Shown here piece after piece: positions 1 to 10,399 of a stretch of DNA of 31,003 nucleotides. The stretch lies in assembly GCA_003990745.1 (NCBI GenBank), contig RBNI01000461.1:1-31003 (forward strand). Direction: 5' to 3'. Each line of letters starts with the position of its first letter. The first letter of the stretch is position 1. The position numbers and the translations under genes are program-made. This stretch comes from Jimgerdemannia flammicorona (Eukaryota; Mucoromycota; Endogonomycetes; Endogonales; Endogonaceae). The notes under the pieces were generated by a model, which worked only from the letters and a program-made list of their open reading frames with translations, made no database searches and was not told where the DNA came from.

Positions 1-315
1 CAAGCGAACTATGGAGCCACTAAGTTGGAATGCCTAGCAGTAGTTTGGGCTGTGGACCACTTCCGACACTATCTCTTGGGAAAGAGATTCGCCCTCATCA
101 CTGACCATCAAGCTCTACAATGGTTGTTCAACAAGCCAGAGCCCTCAGGAATCTTCGCTAGATGGATCATGTCTCTGCAAGAATATCAGTTCACTGTTGT
201 CTACAAGAAAGGTGCTAAGAATTCCAACGTCGATACCCTGTCAAGAATCCCACGAAACCAACAAGAAGGGAAGGAGCCCCCACAAGAGAAGGCTGCTTCC
301 TGCTCACCCAAATGA
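1..315 (+). pseudogene. Ty3/Gypsy pol fragment: RNase H domain (element F)
   Basis: This is the end of the RNase H domain of a Ty3/Gypsy polyprotein, which degrades the RNA strand of the RNA-DNA hybrid during reverse transcription. The frame is already open at base 1, so the 5' part of pol lies outside the window. Visible motifs are NYGATKLECLAVVWAV (the Glu-containing helix), LITDHQALQWL (catalytic Asp) and NVDTLSR near the end. The frame closes at 313-315. The next part of the polyprotein, with the H2C2 finger and integrase, continues in a different frame, so a frameshift lies somewhere in about 270-313. The base composition is moderate, unlike elements A and D. The RNase H of element A is clearly similar in the same order of motifs, so F and A belong to one lineage. 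Confidence 0.9.
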
Positions 316-1532
316 ACCAAGAATTGCGCCTTGCCCTCACCTGGAGTCTGTACCATAGAAGCTTCAAGAAAGGAATCCAACCAGCCCACAAGTTGTTTAT
401 CCAAAGGAATTTCAAGAAATTCCAAGAAGGTGATGGTGAACTTTGGAGAGTAGAAGGAGAGCAGTACACCTGAGTTCCAAGAGAAGAAGAAATATCGAAG
501 ATCCTGACAACAAATCATGACCAAAATGCACACTGAGGAATTGGCGCCACAATTGCAAGAATCAAGAAGCGATACTGGTGGCCCAAGATGAGAAAACAAA
601 TTTCAACACACATTCAACAATGCGACACCTGCCAAAGATACCGACAAAAGCCTACCAACAGAGCACCCTTAATACCGATCGCAGCACCAGCTGGAGCCTT
701 TCAAAGACTGGGAATAGACATTATTGGACCCCTACCAGTAACCAGCCAAGGAAGATGCTATATTCTCACTATCGAAGACCACCTGACAAAATGGCCTGAA
801 GCCTTTGCTATCAAGACTGTCGATGCCCAGACAATTATTGGGATCCTGTATGATGAAATTTTCAGCCGCCATGGTGTGCCCAAGGAAATAATTACAGACC
901 AAGGCCGAGAATTCGTCAACCAAGCTATGAAGACCTTTGTGAGCAACTTCAAGATCAAGCTACGACCAACAACAACCTACCACCCACAGGCAAACGGACT
1001 CACTGAACGAATGAACCAGACCATCAAGCGAGGTCTCAGTAGAACCAGAGATCAACTAAACTGGGATATCTATCTACCGGCAATTCTGTTCAGCATCCGT
1101 ACCTCTAAGGCAACCGCTACCCAACAGACCCTCTTCTATTTGGTGTATGGCTGAGAAGCACAAGATCCTACTGAACCAATCCAGCTAGATCTGTCAAAAC
1201 AAGTCACAGAGGAGATCACCCGGTTACACAATGTATGCCAGCAAGCACGAGGATTTATCGCCAAGGCACAAGAACGACAAAAGAGGTACTATGACTGCAA
1301 AGCCGACCTCGAACCCCTGCTCATTGGACAAAAGATTCTAGTGTACAGTACCATCATAGAAGAAAATTGGAGTGCCAAGCTTGAACCAAAATGGGAAGGC
1401 CCCTATCTCATACACCAAGTATTCTCGAACCACACTTATCAACTCAAGACCTTGGATGGAGTTATACTCAAGACCAGGATATACTGCAACCATATAAGAC
1501 CCTACTACTCAAGAGAAGCAAAACGCATTTGA
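300..1532 (+). pseudogene. Ty3/Gypsy integrase with H2C2 finger (element F), three in-frame TGA codons
   Basis: This is the integrase part of the pol polyprotein, which inserts the cDNA into the host genome. The frame runs to the stop at 1530-1532. An H2C2 zinc-binding module is seen first (NHDQNAH, then CDTCQRY near 630). The catalytic core follows: GIDIIGPLP with the first Asp near 716, ITDQGREF with the second, and YHPQANGLTERMNQ with the Glu near 1003. The C-terminal part has a GPY-like motif (KWEGPYLIHQV near 1390) and ends without a chromodomain. The frame is broken only by TGA at 471-473, 534-536 and 1152-1154. Each sits where relatives commonly have Arg (HRGI, YGRE), which suggests CGA to TGA. 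The same reading frame is otherwise intact for about 400 codons, so this copy is young or little mutated. Confidence 0.9.
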
Positions 1533-1857
1533 ACAATCCTGTTCACTCTATCTGTGTCGTCTCCATTGGAGATGCGACGGATGTTTCACTCGGAACTCAA
1601 GAAAGCCAACAATGTTGGAACCAGACTCAAGCCCATCCACATGACAGACATTGTTACTAAGAGATTGTCTCGGATTACAAGTAAAACTATTTCCGATGGG
1701 TTCGAACCCCCAGCTGCGACTATGGGAGCCCTCGCCCTAGACAAGGATGGCCAGTCCTCACAAATGCGCCGACATTCTACTCGCCCCTGGAGTTAAGACC
1801 ACCCAACTCTGTGTAACCTTCACTGCCAAGGATAGCTCTAATTTTGCAAGGGGTAGA
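1533..1857 (+). other. Non-coding 3' end of element F with polypurine tract
   Basis: Between the integrase stop and the 3' LTR I see no convincing gene. A purine run GCAAGGGG at 1846-1853 followed by TAGA directly precedes the LTR start TGTGACGT, as expected for the polypurine tract that primes plus-strand DNA synthesis. A frame of 80 codons at 1554-1796 has no recognisable motif and I do not call it. Confidence 0.6.
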
Positions 1858-2064
1858 TGTGACGTAAGCAAATGAGAACGGAGTACCGGTGACTGCTAAG
1901 ATCAGACGACATAATGGCGTGACAATCAAATAGTCAGCCTGACCCATTAGGTGATCATCCCAAAAGAAGACAAGATGATCTGAGCCAAAGTGAAGACCAC
2001 ATTATTTAAGAAACCATACTTCGCCTCAGGGATCAGCACCAAAGAACCAAGTACCCACTACACA

Positions 2065-3072
2065 ATGCCTCCCATTCGCCGATCCAACCAGACCTCCTGC
2101 CGCTCTACCCCTTTGCCTGACCCAAAGACCCTGATCTTTGAAGCTATCAAGAAGGCCATCTGGCACCCAGACACTTCTGAACACTTGAACTTCTACACTG
2201 AGGACCTTGGACACTTCATCAACTACCGGTATATAATGACCCAACAGCTCAAAGACACTACTGAACGAATGACCCTCTGGCATGACTATGAAATCGGACA
2301 CTGCCTTCGCAATGAGACTCAAGAAGGCGACCAGGAAGACCTCATTGCCGAAATGTTAACCACCAGCTGGCTAATCAAGAGAGCCCTCCGTGTCCATCAA
2401 ATCTTCTGCCATATTCCCTGGACTATAGCACACTTGCAAGGAGTAACAGCTGGCAGCCTCTCCCACCTTTCAACTGAAGATGCTGACTGGATAGAATCTG
2501 AGGTAGCCAATGCTATTGGCAGCAACTGTATCGCCGTAGGAAGCCAACAAACCGAACCTACTCAGCCAGGCTTCCACACTACCCCACTCTGAGACAACCA
2601 TCAAGGTCACCTAATGAGTCTTATGGAGATATTTGAAGGACCGCCCATTACTATAGAGGCACCCGTTGGAGCTACCCCAACCACCCACCACCCTGTCAGC
2701 CACAATTCACACCTCATCATTTGGGAACCGAATCAAGAAGAAGCCCAAGAAGTTCCTGTCTTTGAAGAGGAGGCCCAAGAACTCCAAGACCCTGCCCCTG
2801 AAGAAACCCCCTCTGACACTGAAACTGATGAGCCTTCAGAAGAAGAAGAGGAGCAACAGAGAGTCTACCAGTCCTCTGTCTGCATTCAAGCTGTTCAAGG
2901 GTTGGAGAATGTTGTTGAAGATGACTGACCACTTTTCTATCCCCTCACCTCTTGGCAGGCCCTTCCCCCCTTTGAGGAGAGACATGATGAAGAAGAAATC
3001 ACAACCCAGCAAGATTTGCCCACCACGGACGAAGGGTACTATTTCCTCCAGAGTACCGCCCATCAGCTGTGA
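2065..3072 (+). pseudogene. Accessory protein frame encoded inside the LTR (U3) of element F
   Basis: One frame runs from ATG at 2065 (an ATG at 1990 is also in frame) to TGA at 3070-3072, about 335 codons, broken only by TGA at 2590-2592 and 2926-2928. The N-terminus is basic and Ser/Pro-rich (MPPIRRSNQTSCRSTPLPDP). It is followed by an apparently helical region of about 150 residues with several Trp and His. The part beyond the first TGA is Glu-rich and acidic, with EEEEEQQ near residue 270. I do not recognise a known family and see no catalytic motif, signal peptide or membrane segment. It lies upstream of the LTR's own TATA box, so it could be read from the end of a full-length transcript or from a promoter in pol. 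Both internal stops could be CGA to TGA. Function unknown. Confidence 0.6.
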
Positions 3073-3082
3073 GAACCCAGCT

Positions 3083-3300
3083 CATGTCAACTAATCCAAA
3101 TCCAGCATTGCTACCCAGTACTACCGTTTTCAGCATTTTGTCAGCAGGTCTGAATTCAGCGTTACCACCCTCTACAACCGTTTCCGGCAACAATCATCGT
3201 ATCATGTCAGCTCATCCGAATCCAGCGTTGCTACCCAGTACCACCGTTTTCAGCATTTTGTCAGCAGGTCCGAATCCAGCGTTGCTATCCCCTACAACCC
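3083..3300 (+). repeat. 120-bp tandem duplication in the LTR of element F
   Basis: CATGTCAACTAATCC at 3083 recurs as CATGTCAGCTCATCC at 3203, and the following sequence matches nearly base for base (ACCGTTTTCAGCATTTTGTC in both). The second copy breaks off near 3300. A sub-motif like AATCCAGCGTTGCTACCC occurs twice per unit, so the unit itself probably arose from a shorter repeat. It lies just after the LTR reading frame and before the TATA box, where enhancer repeats are common in LTRs. That role is inference. Confidence 0.85.
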
Positions 3301-3411
3301 AATCCGTAGTAAACAATAGCCTGCACCTCGCATCGTGCAAACCAATAGCATAAGTTCGCCACAACGTAGTATACCTTAGCCTTAGTCGCGCCCCCCCCAT
3401 AGCTAGCAAAC

Positions 3412-3447
3412 TTGTATAAATAACCCATATTCTTAGAGTGAATAAAC
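3412..3447 (+). promoter_or_regulatory. LTR core promoter: TATA box and poly(A) signal of element F
   Basis: TTGTATAAATAACCC at 3412 carries a TATA box. About 25 bases later GAATAAACC carries an AATAAA signal. The close spacing is typical of a U3/R border, where the transcript both starts and, in the 3' LTR, is cleaved. The start of transcription would be near 3440-3450. Confidence 0.6.
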
Positions 3448-3609
3448 CTCAGCCAGTTTGTGTTTAAAAGTAAAAAGGATTACAGAGAAACCTCACTGCC
3501 TCCAAGAGACCAGATAAATTCTGAGAACAAGATAACAACCTAGAGCATCAGATCGCTCGGAAGTTTGAGTTAAAGAATTTTCTCTTGCTATAGAAAGAAA
3601 ACATTACCC

Positions 3610-3795
3610 GACCGCCGCCATTCGGACTGCCGCCATTCGACCGCCATTCAAGATTCAAGACCCGGAAACCCAAGGATACCCAGCCAAGGATTCAAGACTA
3701 CGACTGCCGCCATTCGCCGCCATTCGAGACCCGAGACCCAGCCAAGGATTCAAGAACCGCTGCCATTCGAGACCGCCATTCGCCGCCATTCGAGA
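3610..3795 (+). repeat. GCCGCCATTCG repeat tract in the leader part of the LTR
   Basis: Eight copies of CCATTCG-type units (GCCGCCATTCG or shorter) occur between 3610 and 3795, some adjacent and some separated by variants of GAGACCCAGCCAAGGATTCAAG, which itself recurs. The tract is CpG-rich and unmutated. It lies downstream of the TATA box and so would be in the 5' leader of the retrotransposon RNA. A packaging or structural role is possible but not shown. Confidence 0.8.
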
Positions 3796-4261
3796 TTCAA
3801 GACCCCGGAAAGCCAAGGAACTCAAGGATACCAGTACAAGACCCGCCAGCTAGCAAGACCACTGCCAAAGACCCGAATGACTGCCACGAACCGTTTAAAG
3901 TCAAGACGGACGAGCGAGCCGTCAACCTCCATTTCCTGACCTACTGCGCCACGGACCGTTTTAATTAACTGTATCAAGAGCAAAACCATCAAGACCGTTG
4001 CCGCATTAATTCAAGTATGCCGCCAAGTTAATCGCCGCCAGGAGACTTAGCCAGCATAATCCCCGCTCTTATCCACTAAACAATTGAGCCACCATCGTCG
4101 AACGAACTCCCGCTATCAATTATCGCATGAATCCAATGAGCCGATCACGTGATCAACGACCCGCGAATGTCACCAACACATTCAGTTATCCATCGCGCAC
4201 TTCACCAGTGGCACACATTGAGCCATGCAGTCGAAGTTCATTATACATAACCGACGTCACA

Positions 4262-4357
4262 ACATATAATGACAACTGATGGCTTAAACAGATATCAAGT
4301 CGATCGTGTCAATCAGCAATTACACAATTAGACTCTCAAAACTTATTTATATTGTAA
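4262..4357. other. Short spacer between elements F and A
   Basis: Only about 96 bases separate the end of F from the start of A. No gene or repeat is visible. This could be the remaining host DNA at the double insertion site. Confidence 0.5.
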
Positions 4358-5379
4358 TGTGCCAGCTCATTGGAGGCAAATTACAAGGTTGGGGCTGCTA
4401 TGTAGTTTGGCTTGAGCCCCCAGTTACTTTGTCAAAAGCAACAAAATGTTCTGTTTTACATAACATAGATGATTTTGGCAGATTTCCTAATTAGGCAGTA
4501 TTATTGGATTTTCTGAGTAATTTGTGGATTTTCTTATTAAAAGAGATGGTGGCAATTTCTGCATAGTATGAGTGATTTCCTTCTTGACTTCAGTGTGACA
4601 ATCCTGGCAATTGTGATATAGGCAATCTGGCAGTCTTTCTTATTAGGTAGAAATTCAGGTGATGTGGATTCTTGAACAAAATGGCAGATGGTGTAGATTA
4701 TTCCTTAATCAGCAGATTACTTGAAAACAGTGGATTTCTCTTCTTGGCTGATAAAGTTATGTTAAAGACTGCTTTGTTTGTATGAACAGATTCACTGCAA
4801 AGGTGTTTTAGATAGACTGACTTTGTAGCAAGTTGGTGGACTTCTTGAAAATACCTAGGATGATGTGGATTTCTCTCAAATAGTAGTGAAGTTCTTCACT
4901 CAAACTTGGTGGCAAACTCAGACTTTGTATTGAAAAGTAGATCAGAGTGAAAATAGCTCACAACCTCTTGGTAGTGGCTTATTGACAGGGTTTTCCTCCT
5001 AAGTATACTAGACAATTGACTTTTGCTTTGATTTTTAGACTAAGGTTTATTTACTCTTATCTCTAGAGAATTTTATATAATTGTAGTTACTATCTGATTG
5101 TTATATGGCTAACTATAGAATGTGCAGTAATACTATTTTGAAAAAGAGGGTGACTAGATGTATCTACTAAATATAGATATATCTGATGAGTATAGGTATA
5201 TTTAATAAGTACAGATATATCTGATGGATACAGGTGTATTTTTAGAATACAGATTAATAAATCTGATTTAGTATCTTACTAATTATAATTAGTGATATAT
5301 ATAGGTAACTAGATATAAGTAACTATACTATATTAAGTATTCACATTATCTGGTAATACTATGATATTTGCTTATTACA
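4358..5379 (-). repeat. 3' LTR of element A
   Basis: Direct repeat of 19896-20928, beginning TGTGCCAGCTC and ending TTACA on the plus strand. On the element's own strand it starts TGTAATAAGCAAAT. The outer half (to about 4900) keeps much C and G, while the inner half (about 5040-5379) is strongly AT-converted. For instance, the tract equivalent to the minisatellite of the other LTR reads GATATATCTGATGAGTATAG here. Confidence 0.88.
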
Positions 5380-7754
5380 TCAGTCCCTACTAAAGAGTAG
5401 TCTGGTCCTAGACTATCTCTTAGTCATTATTGTGATATTTATAGATATCTTCAGTATCTATGCCTATACTATTATCTTCTTTAGTATCTAAATACTTTAT
5501 TCTAGTAGCTCTTCTTCTTTCTTAGAGAACAGAACTTCAATATAGTTGATAATGCTCAGATAGGTAGACTTGGTTATTCTCTGAAAGTAATTTAAAAAGA
5601 GCTAGACCTGGGTCAGTGCTGTAATATTTTGTTTATAGATTGTATATAGTCTGTCTGTAGCAATAGTGTTTCTTAGAGAAAGACCAGTAGTATTATAGAT
5701 ATATGTATATCTGTTCTAGAGCTAGAAGGTTTTATAGAAGTTGGTTGATTATATAGTGGACCTATAGTTAGTGAATCTGTGGTAAGCATTCTGCCAAGGT
5801 AAGGTTTCCTTGATATATCTAAATCTAATAAAAGTATATTTCATTGATTTCTCAGAACTGAGGCAAGAGAACTAGAAGAAATTGGAAGGAACTGAGATCA
5901 AGAGTTTGGAGATACTGATCAATCCTCTAGTTTATTATATAAGTAGTAAGTATATTTTGAGATAATTAGTACAGACTGGAGTCCTCAGAATACATCTATT
6001 CATACTTATTAAATAGATACTAGTTTCTCTAATATTGTGTACAAGATAAGATTCTTCCTATTTGGACTCTAGTTTGGTAGCAAAGTTTATTTCAATCATA
6101 CTTCTCTAGACTAGTACTTGGTCTTCAATTTTAATCTTCTTATCCTTCTACTTCTAATTATAGTACTTCTTTTGACTTTTCTAGGCCTTAATTATCTGAG
6201 CTCAGACTTGATTATATAATTATTCTATTTTTTTAAGGAGATCTCTGAGGTTCTCATAATTAGTAGTTCTGGTTCTCTTAGTGAACATCATTTTGAATAG
6301 CTTTGTTTAGTAGAGGTAGTAAGAGTGTTCTGAATTTTCCATAAGATCTCAGATAAGTAGAGATTTTATTTGATAGGATTGACTTAAGCAAGTTCTTTCT
6401 TAATAGTCTGGTTTATTCATTCTATCAACCATTGATTTGAGAGTAATATAATGTAGTTTATTTGAGGTAGATCTTGTGAATTCAGATATAATGTATGATT
6501 ATATTATTGATAAATTCTGTACTTTGGTCAGAAATAAGTTCTTCTAGAGGTCTATATCTGAGTGTAAGGCTATAGAGAAGGCTAACAATAGTTAAGACAT
6601 TTATAATTTCTATTTAGAAAGCTTCATACTATTTAGTCAGATATTTTACAAATACTAGAATATATTTGTTCCTTCTTAATATAACTAGTAGGAGTCTAAT
6701 AATATCTACTTTCTATCTTTGAAAGATATTGTCTGGTAATATAATTGGTTATAGTAGTGTTTAGTAGTTCTTCTTTTCTTAGTATTTCTGAAAGATATCA
6801 TATTTCTTAAATATGTCTCTGATTTATAGCTTTACTTCTATATTTACCTATTCTTGATGAACTTTCTGGTGTTCTTTTTAGATAAGGTCTTCTTGTGCTT
6901 TAATGGTTACGAGAGCTTCCTTTAGAATATAGTTTCTCAGCACACTCTTCTTCTGATTTATTGGAGTTGATAGGAAAGTATATCAATATTATTGTGAGCT
7001 TTTTCTAACTTATTAATAATAGTAATTTTGTAATCCTATAAGATAAGAATTCAGGTAAGGATTCTAGTAGATTTCTTGTAGTTAAATAGTTATTTGAGGG
7101 TGGCATAGTTAGTTATCAGAGTGAACCTTTTTCTGATAAGATAGTGTTTGAATAGAGTGACTGTCTATATAACTTCAAGATATTCTAGTTTGGTACTACT
7201 ATAATTAGTTTGCTGTTGGTTGATAGCTCAGCTTATATAAGCTACTTTATGGTACTGCTGATCAGATCTTTCTTGAGCTAAAACTACTCTAAGACTATTT
7301 TTAGAGATATCTATATATAAGATGAATAACTTCTATTAATTGAGGCATATAAAGATTAGTACTATAGTCATATAGTACTTGAGTTCTCTAAAGACTAGTT
7401 TTTGTAGTTCTATCTATTTATATAGTTCTCTTTTCTTGAGAAGAGTTTGAATTAGGGTGATAATTTGGGCAAAGTCTTTGATAAATCTTCTATAGTAGGA
7501 TACTAATATCAGAAATGATAGTATTTCCTTCTGGGACTTAGGTACTAGCCAGTTATTGAACTTTTCAGTTTTTTTTTTAGATTTGTATGAGATCCTTCTT
7601 TAGAAATAATAAATCTAAGAAATTTGAGTTTCTGTTTTTCAAAGTAGTATTTCTTAATATTGAGTCTCAGATAGTTCTTACAGATGAGCTGGAAGAATTC
7701 TTCTAGATAGTACAGGTGTTCTTCAAAATTTGCTGAATAGATTTTGGAATAATC
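5380..7754 (-). pseudogene. Element A: 3' part of pol (RT thumb, RNase H, integrase), degraded
   Basis: Reading the minus strand from 7754 down, the RT palm resumes just after its catalytic box (KIYSANFEEHL), then SYYRRFIKDFAQIITLIQ near 7470. RNase H traces follow at about 7000-7400 (STKLEYLEVIQTV, KRFTLITNYATLK with Asp to Asn). The integrase shows an H2C2 remnant (KKYDIFQKY for KKCDxCQKY) near 6790, a core with ELISDQSTEFINN near 6530 and LYYSQING near 6430. Many Gln and Trp codons are stops. The alignment with the integrase of element F is clear over the core. A purine tract lies on the minus strand next to the LTR (AGTAGGGACTG, complement of 5380-5390). About 5.4-6.2 kb is the decayed integrase C-terminus, with nothing else recognisable. 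Confidence 0.8.
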
Positions 7755-7759
7755 TATAT

Positions 7760-8224
7760 TATAACATAGTGAATGCCTAACTTTGGAAGTATGGCAGATT
7801 TCTGTATCTTGAAAACTTAACTTGTTCTAACTCTTGCAGAGTCCTCAGAGTATAGGGGTGAGTTCAAAGTATATCTGCCCACAGGCTTACTAGTTTCTTT
7901 GCTTTCTCTTTGCTTTAAACTATTTTGATCTGAGGTTTATTTACTCTAAGATACTAGGTTATTTATATAAGTTTGCTAGCTATAAGGTGGCTAAGTTATA
8001 ACTGTATTTCCTATGAGTCACTTTTTACAAGTATTGAATATTTTAACATCTGTAAAATCTTCAACATCTATAAAGAGTTTAATATTTGCAAAAACTTTAA
8101 CAGTTGTGAAATAACAATGACTACTATTTATAAGACTATACTATATTAGGAATTGAGTTTAGATACTGTAATCAAATGTCTAATTCCCCTGATTCATATT
8201 CCTAATTTGGATCAACCTTCACAA
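7760..8224 (-). repeat. 3' LTR of element B
   Basis: Begins TATAACATAG and ends TTCACAA on the plus strand. Equal in length to the copy at 14005-14469. On the element's strand it starts TTGTGA or TGTGA. Differences between the two copies are mainly C/T and A/G. A third copy of the family is at 24143. Confidence 0.9.
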
Positions 8225-8233
8225 CTTCCTCCT
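8225..8233 (-). promoter_or_regulatory. Polypurine tract of element B
   Basis: CTTCCTCCT on the plus strand is AGGAGGAAG on the element's strand, directly before the 3' LTR. This is where plus-strand DNA synthesis would be primed. Confidence 0.7.
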
Positions 8234-8235
8234 GA

Positions 8236-8900
8236 ATAGGTAATTTGTCTCTGAAATATTCTATTCAAACTCTCAAGCTTCTATGATTTGTATCTTCTTA
8301 TACTGTGTGATTTGTGCCATTACATACTTCTAGTACTGTCTCTTGATGTATTCAAAGTCTCTTAGAACTACTCTACAAAGATGGGCTAGAGCTGGCTCAT
8401 TATCCTTGAATATCTTATTGACTTGTTTAGCAGTTATGACCTAAGTATAAGAGAGCTAGCACTCTCAAATCCAGTCTTCTTTTCCTATATCTGGCTGCGA
8501 GTTCAGTAGCTGTCCCAACTTGAAGTATTCTTGAAACTCAGTTCAGTTCTTGTAGGTCTTGAAGTGTGAGATTTATGACAAGTGTATCTGGACTATACTT
8601 TGCATACTATCAAATGATTCTTTCATGGTTAGTAGCTCAGTAATATACCATTGTCTTTCTATAGCTTGTTGTACAGCACTGATGACCTTGATGGCTGTAG
8701 CAGTACTCTGTTGGTTAGCTATGATATTTCTTGAGTCAGTTTCAGTAAATGGTAGTGGGGATGATTGTATCTGAGAGTTTTTATAGCCAAAAGGTAGTTC
8801 TTTTTATATCTTATACAAGATAAGGTCCTTCTTCTTAAGTTCCAGTTTTTGTAACCATGAAGCTTCTACCATGTTCCAATATATCAGAACTTTGTCTCCT
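8236..8900 (-). pseudogene. Element B: post-integrase C-terminal extension
   Basis: Downstream of a GPY-like motif (EEGPYLV near 8840) the minus strand keeps a mostly open, apparently helical frame of about 200 codons up to the polypurine tract. It includes SAVQQAIERQWYITELLTMK near 8650 and ALAHLCRVVLRDFEYIKRQ near 8370. I see no chromodomain (no WKGY-like motif). Stops here are mainly Gln and Arg codons changed to TAG, TAA or TGA. Post-integrase extensions vary widely among Gypsy elements. I do not recognise this one. Confidence 0.5.
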
Positions 8901-9099
8901 ATATATCTTGATAATCTCTAGAGGCTTGTAAATCTTTTTTACATTATTCCATTGTAGTGTCTGCACCTTGGTTATGTAATCTTCAACCTTCTTCCTAATT
9001 TGGTATAGTCTTTGTATCTCTGTATCTATGTGTTTTTATATAGCATCTCTATTGAATAATAGAATTTCTTGAGAACTTTCTTCTCTAAATAGCATTTCT

Positions 9100-9690
9100 C
9101 AAGGGCCAAAGTGGGTGCTTTGTGATCAGATATCCTGGAGAGCAGATAATGTTATTGATAGATAGTGATCCTAGTTTTTATAGTTATTACAGATCTTGGC
9201 AATAATATTCTTAAGGATCTTGTTAGTCCTTTCTACTTGTCTATTTTCTTGTAAGTGATAGGCTGTGGTCTGAATGTACTGGATCTTGTACTTCTTGTAG
9301 AGAACCTCAAAGAACTGATTCATGAATTTTGTTCCTCTATCTATGGTTATTTGTGCTGAGCTCTTGAATTGGCAGATGATTTCTTTATGAAAGAAATCAG
9401 CAATTACTGTGCATTGGCCTCCTTGAGGGGTCCTGTCTCTATCCATTTCATGAAAAGGTCTACAATAACTATAATGTATTAGTTGCCAATCAAAGTCAAG
9501 GGTAGAGGACCAATTATATCTATTGCAATATATGCAAAGGGTACTGGTTCTATATATACTGATCCTAATGTCTGATTTTATTAGTCTTGTTTCTGTTTCT
9601 GGTATTTGTTGCAGGTTTTGATAAATTGTCTGATATCTTCCTCCATTCCTGGTCACCACATTGTTCTTCTTGCTTTATTGTATTTATTCC
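9100..9690 (-). pseudogene. Element B: integrase
   Basis: The minus strand encodes an integrase in two frames. A remnant of the H2C2 finger lies near 9600 (FIKTCNKYQKQKQ, second Cys already Tyr). The core begins with AIDIIGPLPLTLIG near 9500, containing the first catalytic Asp. After a frame change near 9420 it continues ADFFHKEIICQFKSSAQ, then TIDRGTKFMNQFF with the second Asp and HLQENRQVERTNK with the Glu near 9240. All three acidic residues are preserved, but the frameshift and several stops make it inactive as it stands. Confidence 0.88.
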
Positions 9691-9945
9691 TCCTAGATGG
9701 CCAAATTCATATACTGATTTCATTACTTACTCCTTCTTGTATTTGGATATGACTAGTAGTTTTTCTTTCTTTAGCATTTCTCTATCAGTTTCAAATTGTT
9801 TCCATGTTCTGTTGATAATCATTTGTATCCATTCTTTCAGATGTTGGGGTATCTTTTGCTGTCCCAGGTAGGTGATGATTTTGTAGTAGAGCTCCTTATT
9901 CATGATTGATTTACTGGTTGAGGGTCTTTTGGGGTATTCATGAGA

Positions 9946-10320
9946 GGGCATCTACATTGGTATTAGTTCTTTCTGGGCAGTGCATAATGGTTACATCATA
10001 TGCTTGCAACTTCATGATCCATCTGACATAGATTCCTTTGGGTTGCTCAGTAGTCAGTAGTCAGATAAGAGCTAAGTTGTCTGTCTGAATCATGAAGTAT
10101 CTTCTAGTGAGGTAGTAGTGGAACTTTTCTACAGCTCAGATAACTACAAGACATTCCAACTTGTAGGATTCATATTCCTTTTTAGCTTCTCTAGTTCCTT
10201 GGCTTAAGTATATAATGATATACTCTACTTTGTCTTTCTTTTGAGCTAGGACTACTCCTAGTTCTTAAGTACTTGCATCTGTCTGCAGGATGAATTATTG
10301 AGTCCAATCAGGTCTTCTGA
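9946..10320 (-). pseudogene. Element B: RNase H domain
   Basis: Motifs in order on the minus strand are FILQTDAST (first Asp), YKLECLVVI (Glu), FMIQTDNLAL (Asp), GIYVRWIMKLQAYD and NTNVDALS near the end, all in one frame with a few Gln or Trp codons turned into stops. About 80 codons of tether follow before the integrase finger (about 9660-9945), with no identifiable motif. Confidence 0.85.
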
Positions 10321-10399
10321 TGATGGGTGCCTGGGTCAGTCTGACCTTAAGCTCATTGAATGCTTTTTGTTACCTATCAGTCTATTGGAACTTAGTATT

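Larger units (their letters stand above)
1858..4261 (+). mobile_element. 3' LTR of element F, about 2.4 kb
   Basis: The proposed LTR starts TGTGACGTAAGCAAAT directly after the purine tract and ends CGACGTCACA, giving 8-bp inverted ends (TGTGACGT/ACGTCACA). The start matches the LTR of element A (TGTGACAAGCAAAT once A's two copies are compared), which is independent support. Within it are a long reading frame (2065-3072), a 120-bp tandem duplication, a TATA box near 3414 with AATAAA just after it, and a downstream tract of GCCGCCATTCG repeats. The order implies U3 of about 1.55 kb and a long R-U5. The 5' LTR lies outside the window, so the length rests on the ends alone. ACATA at 4262-4266 would be the 3' target duplication, if present. 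Confidence 0.68.

Noticed and set aside
201..599. Minus-strand frames of 132 and 84 codons over the RNase H-integrase region
   Set aside because: They run opposite the clear pol frame and have no motif; they are shadows.
1692..1720. tRNA-like T-loop GGGTTCGAACCCC downstream of the integrase of element F
   Set aside because: Only three stem pairs form around the loop and no acceptor, D or anticodon arm could be built around it. It lies in retrotransposon sequence.
8559..8774. Plus-strand frame of 71 codons with hydrophobic segments
   Set aside because: It lies opposite the C-terminal extension of element B, which explains it.
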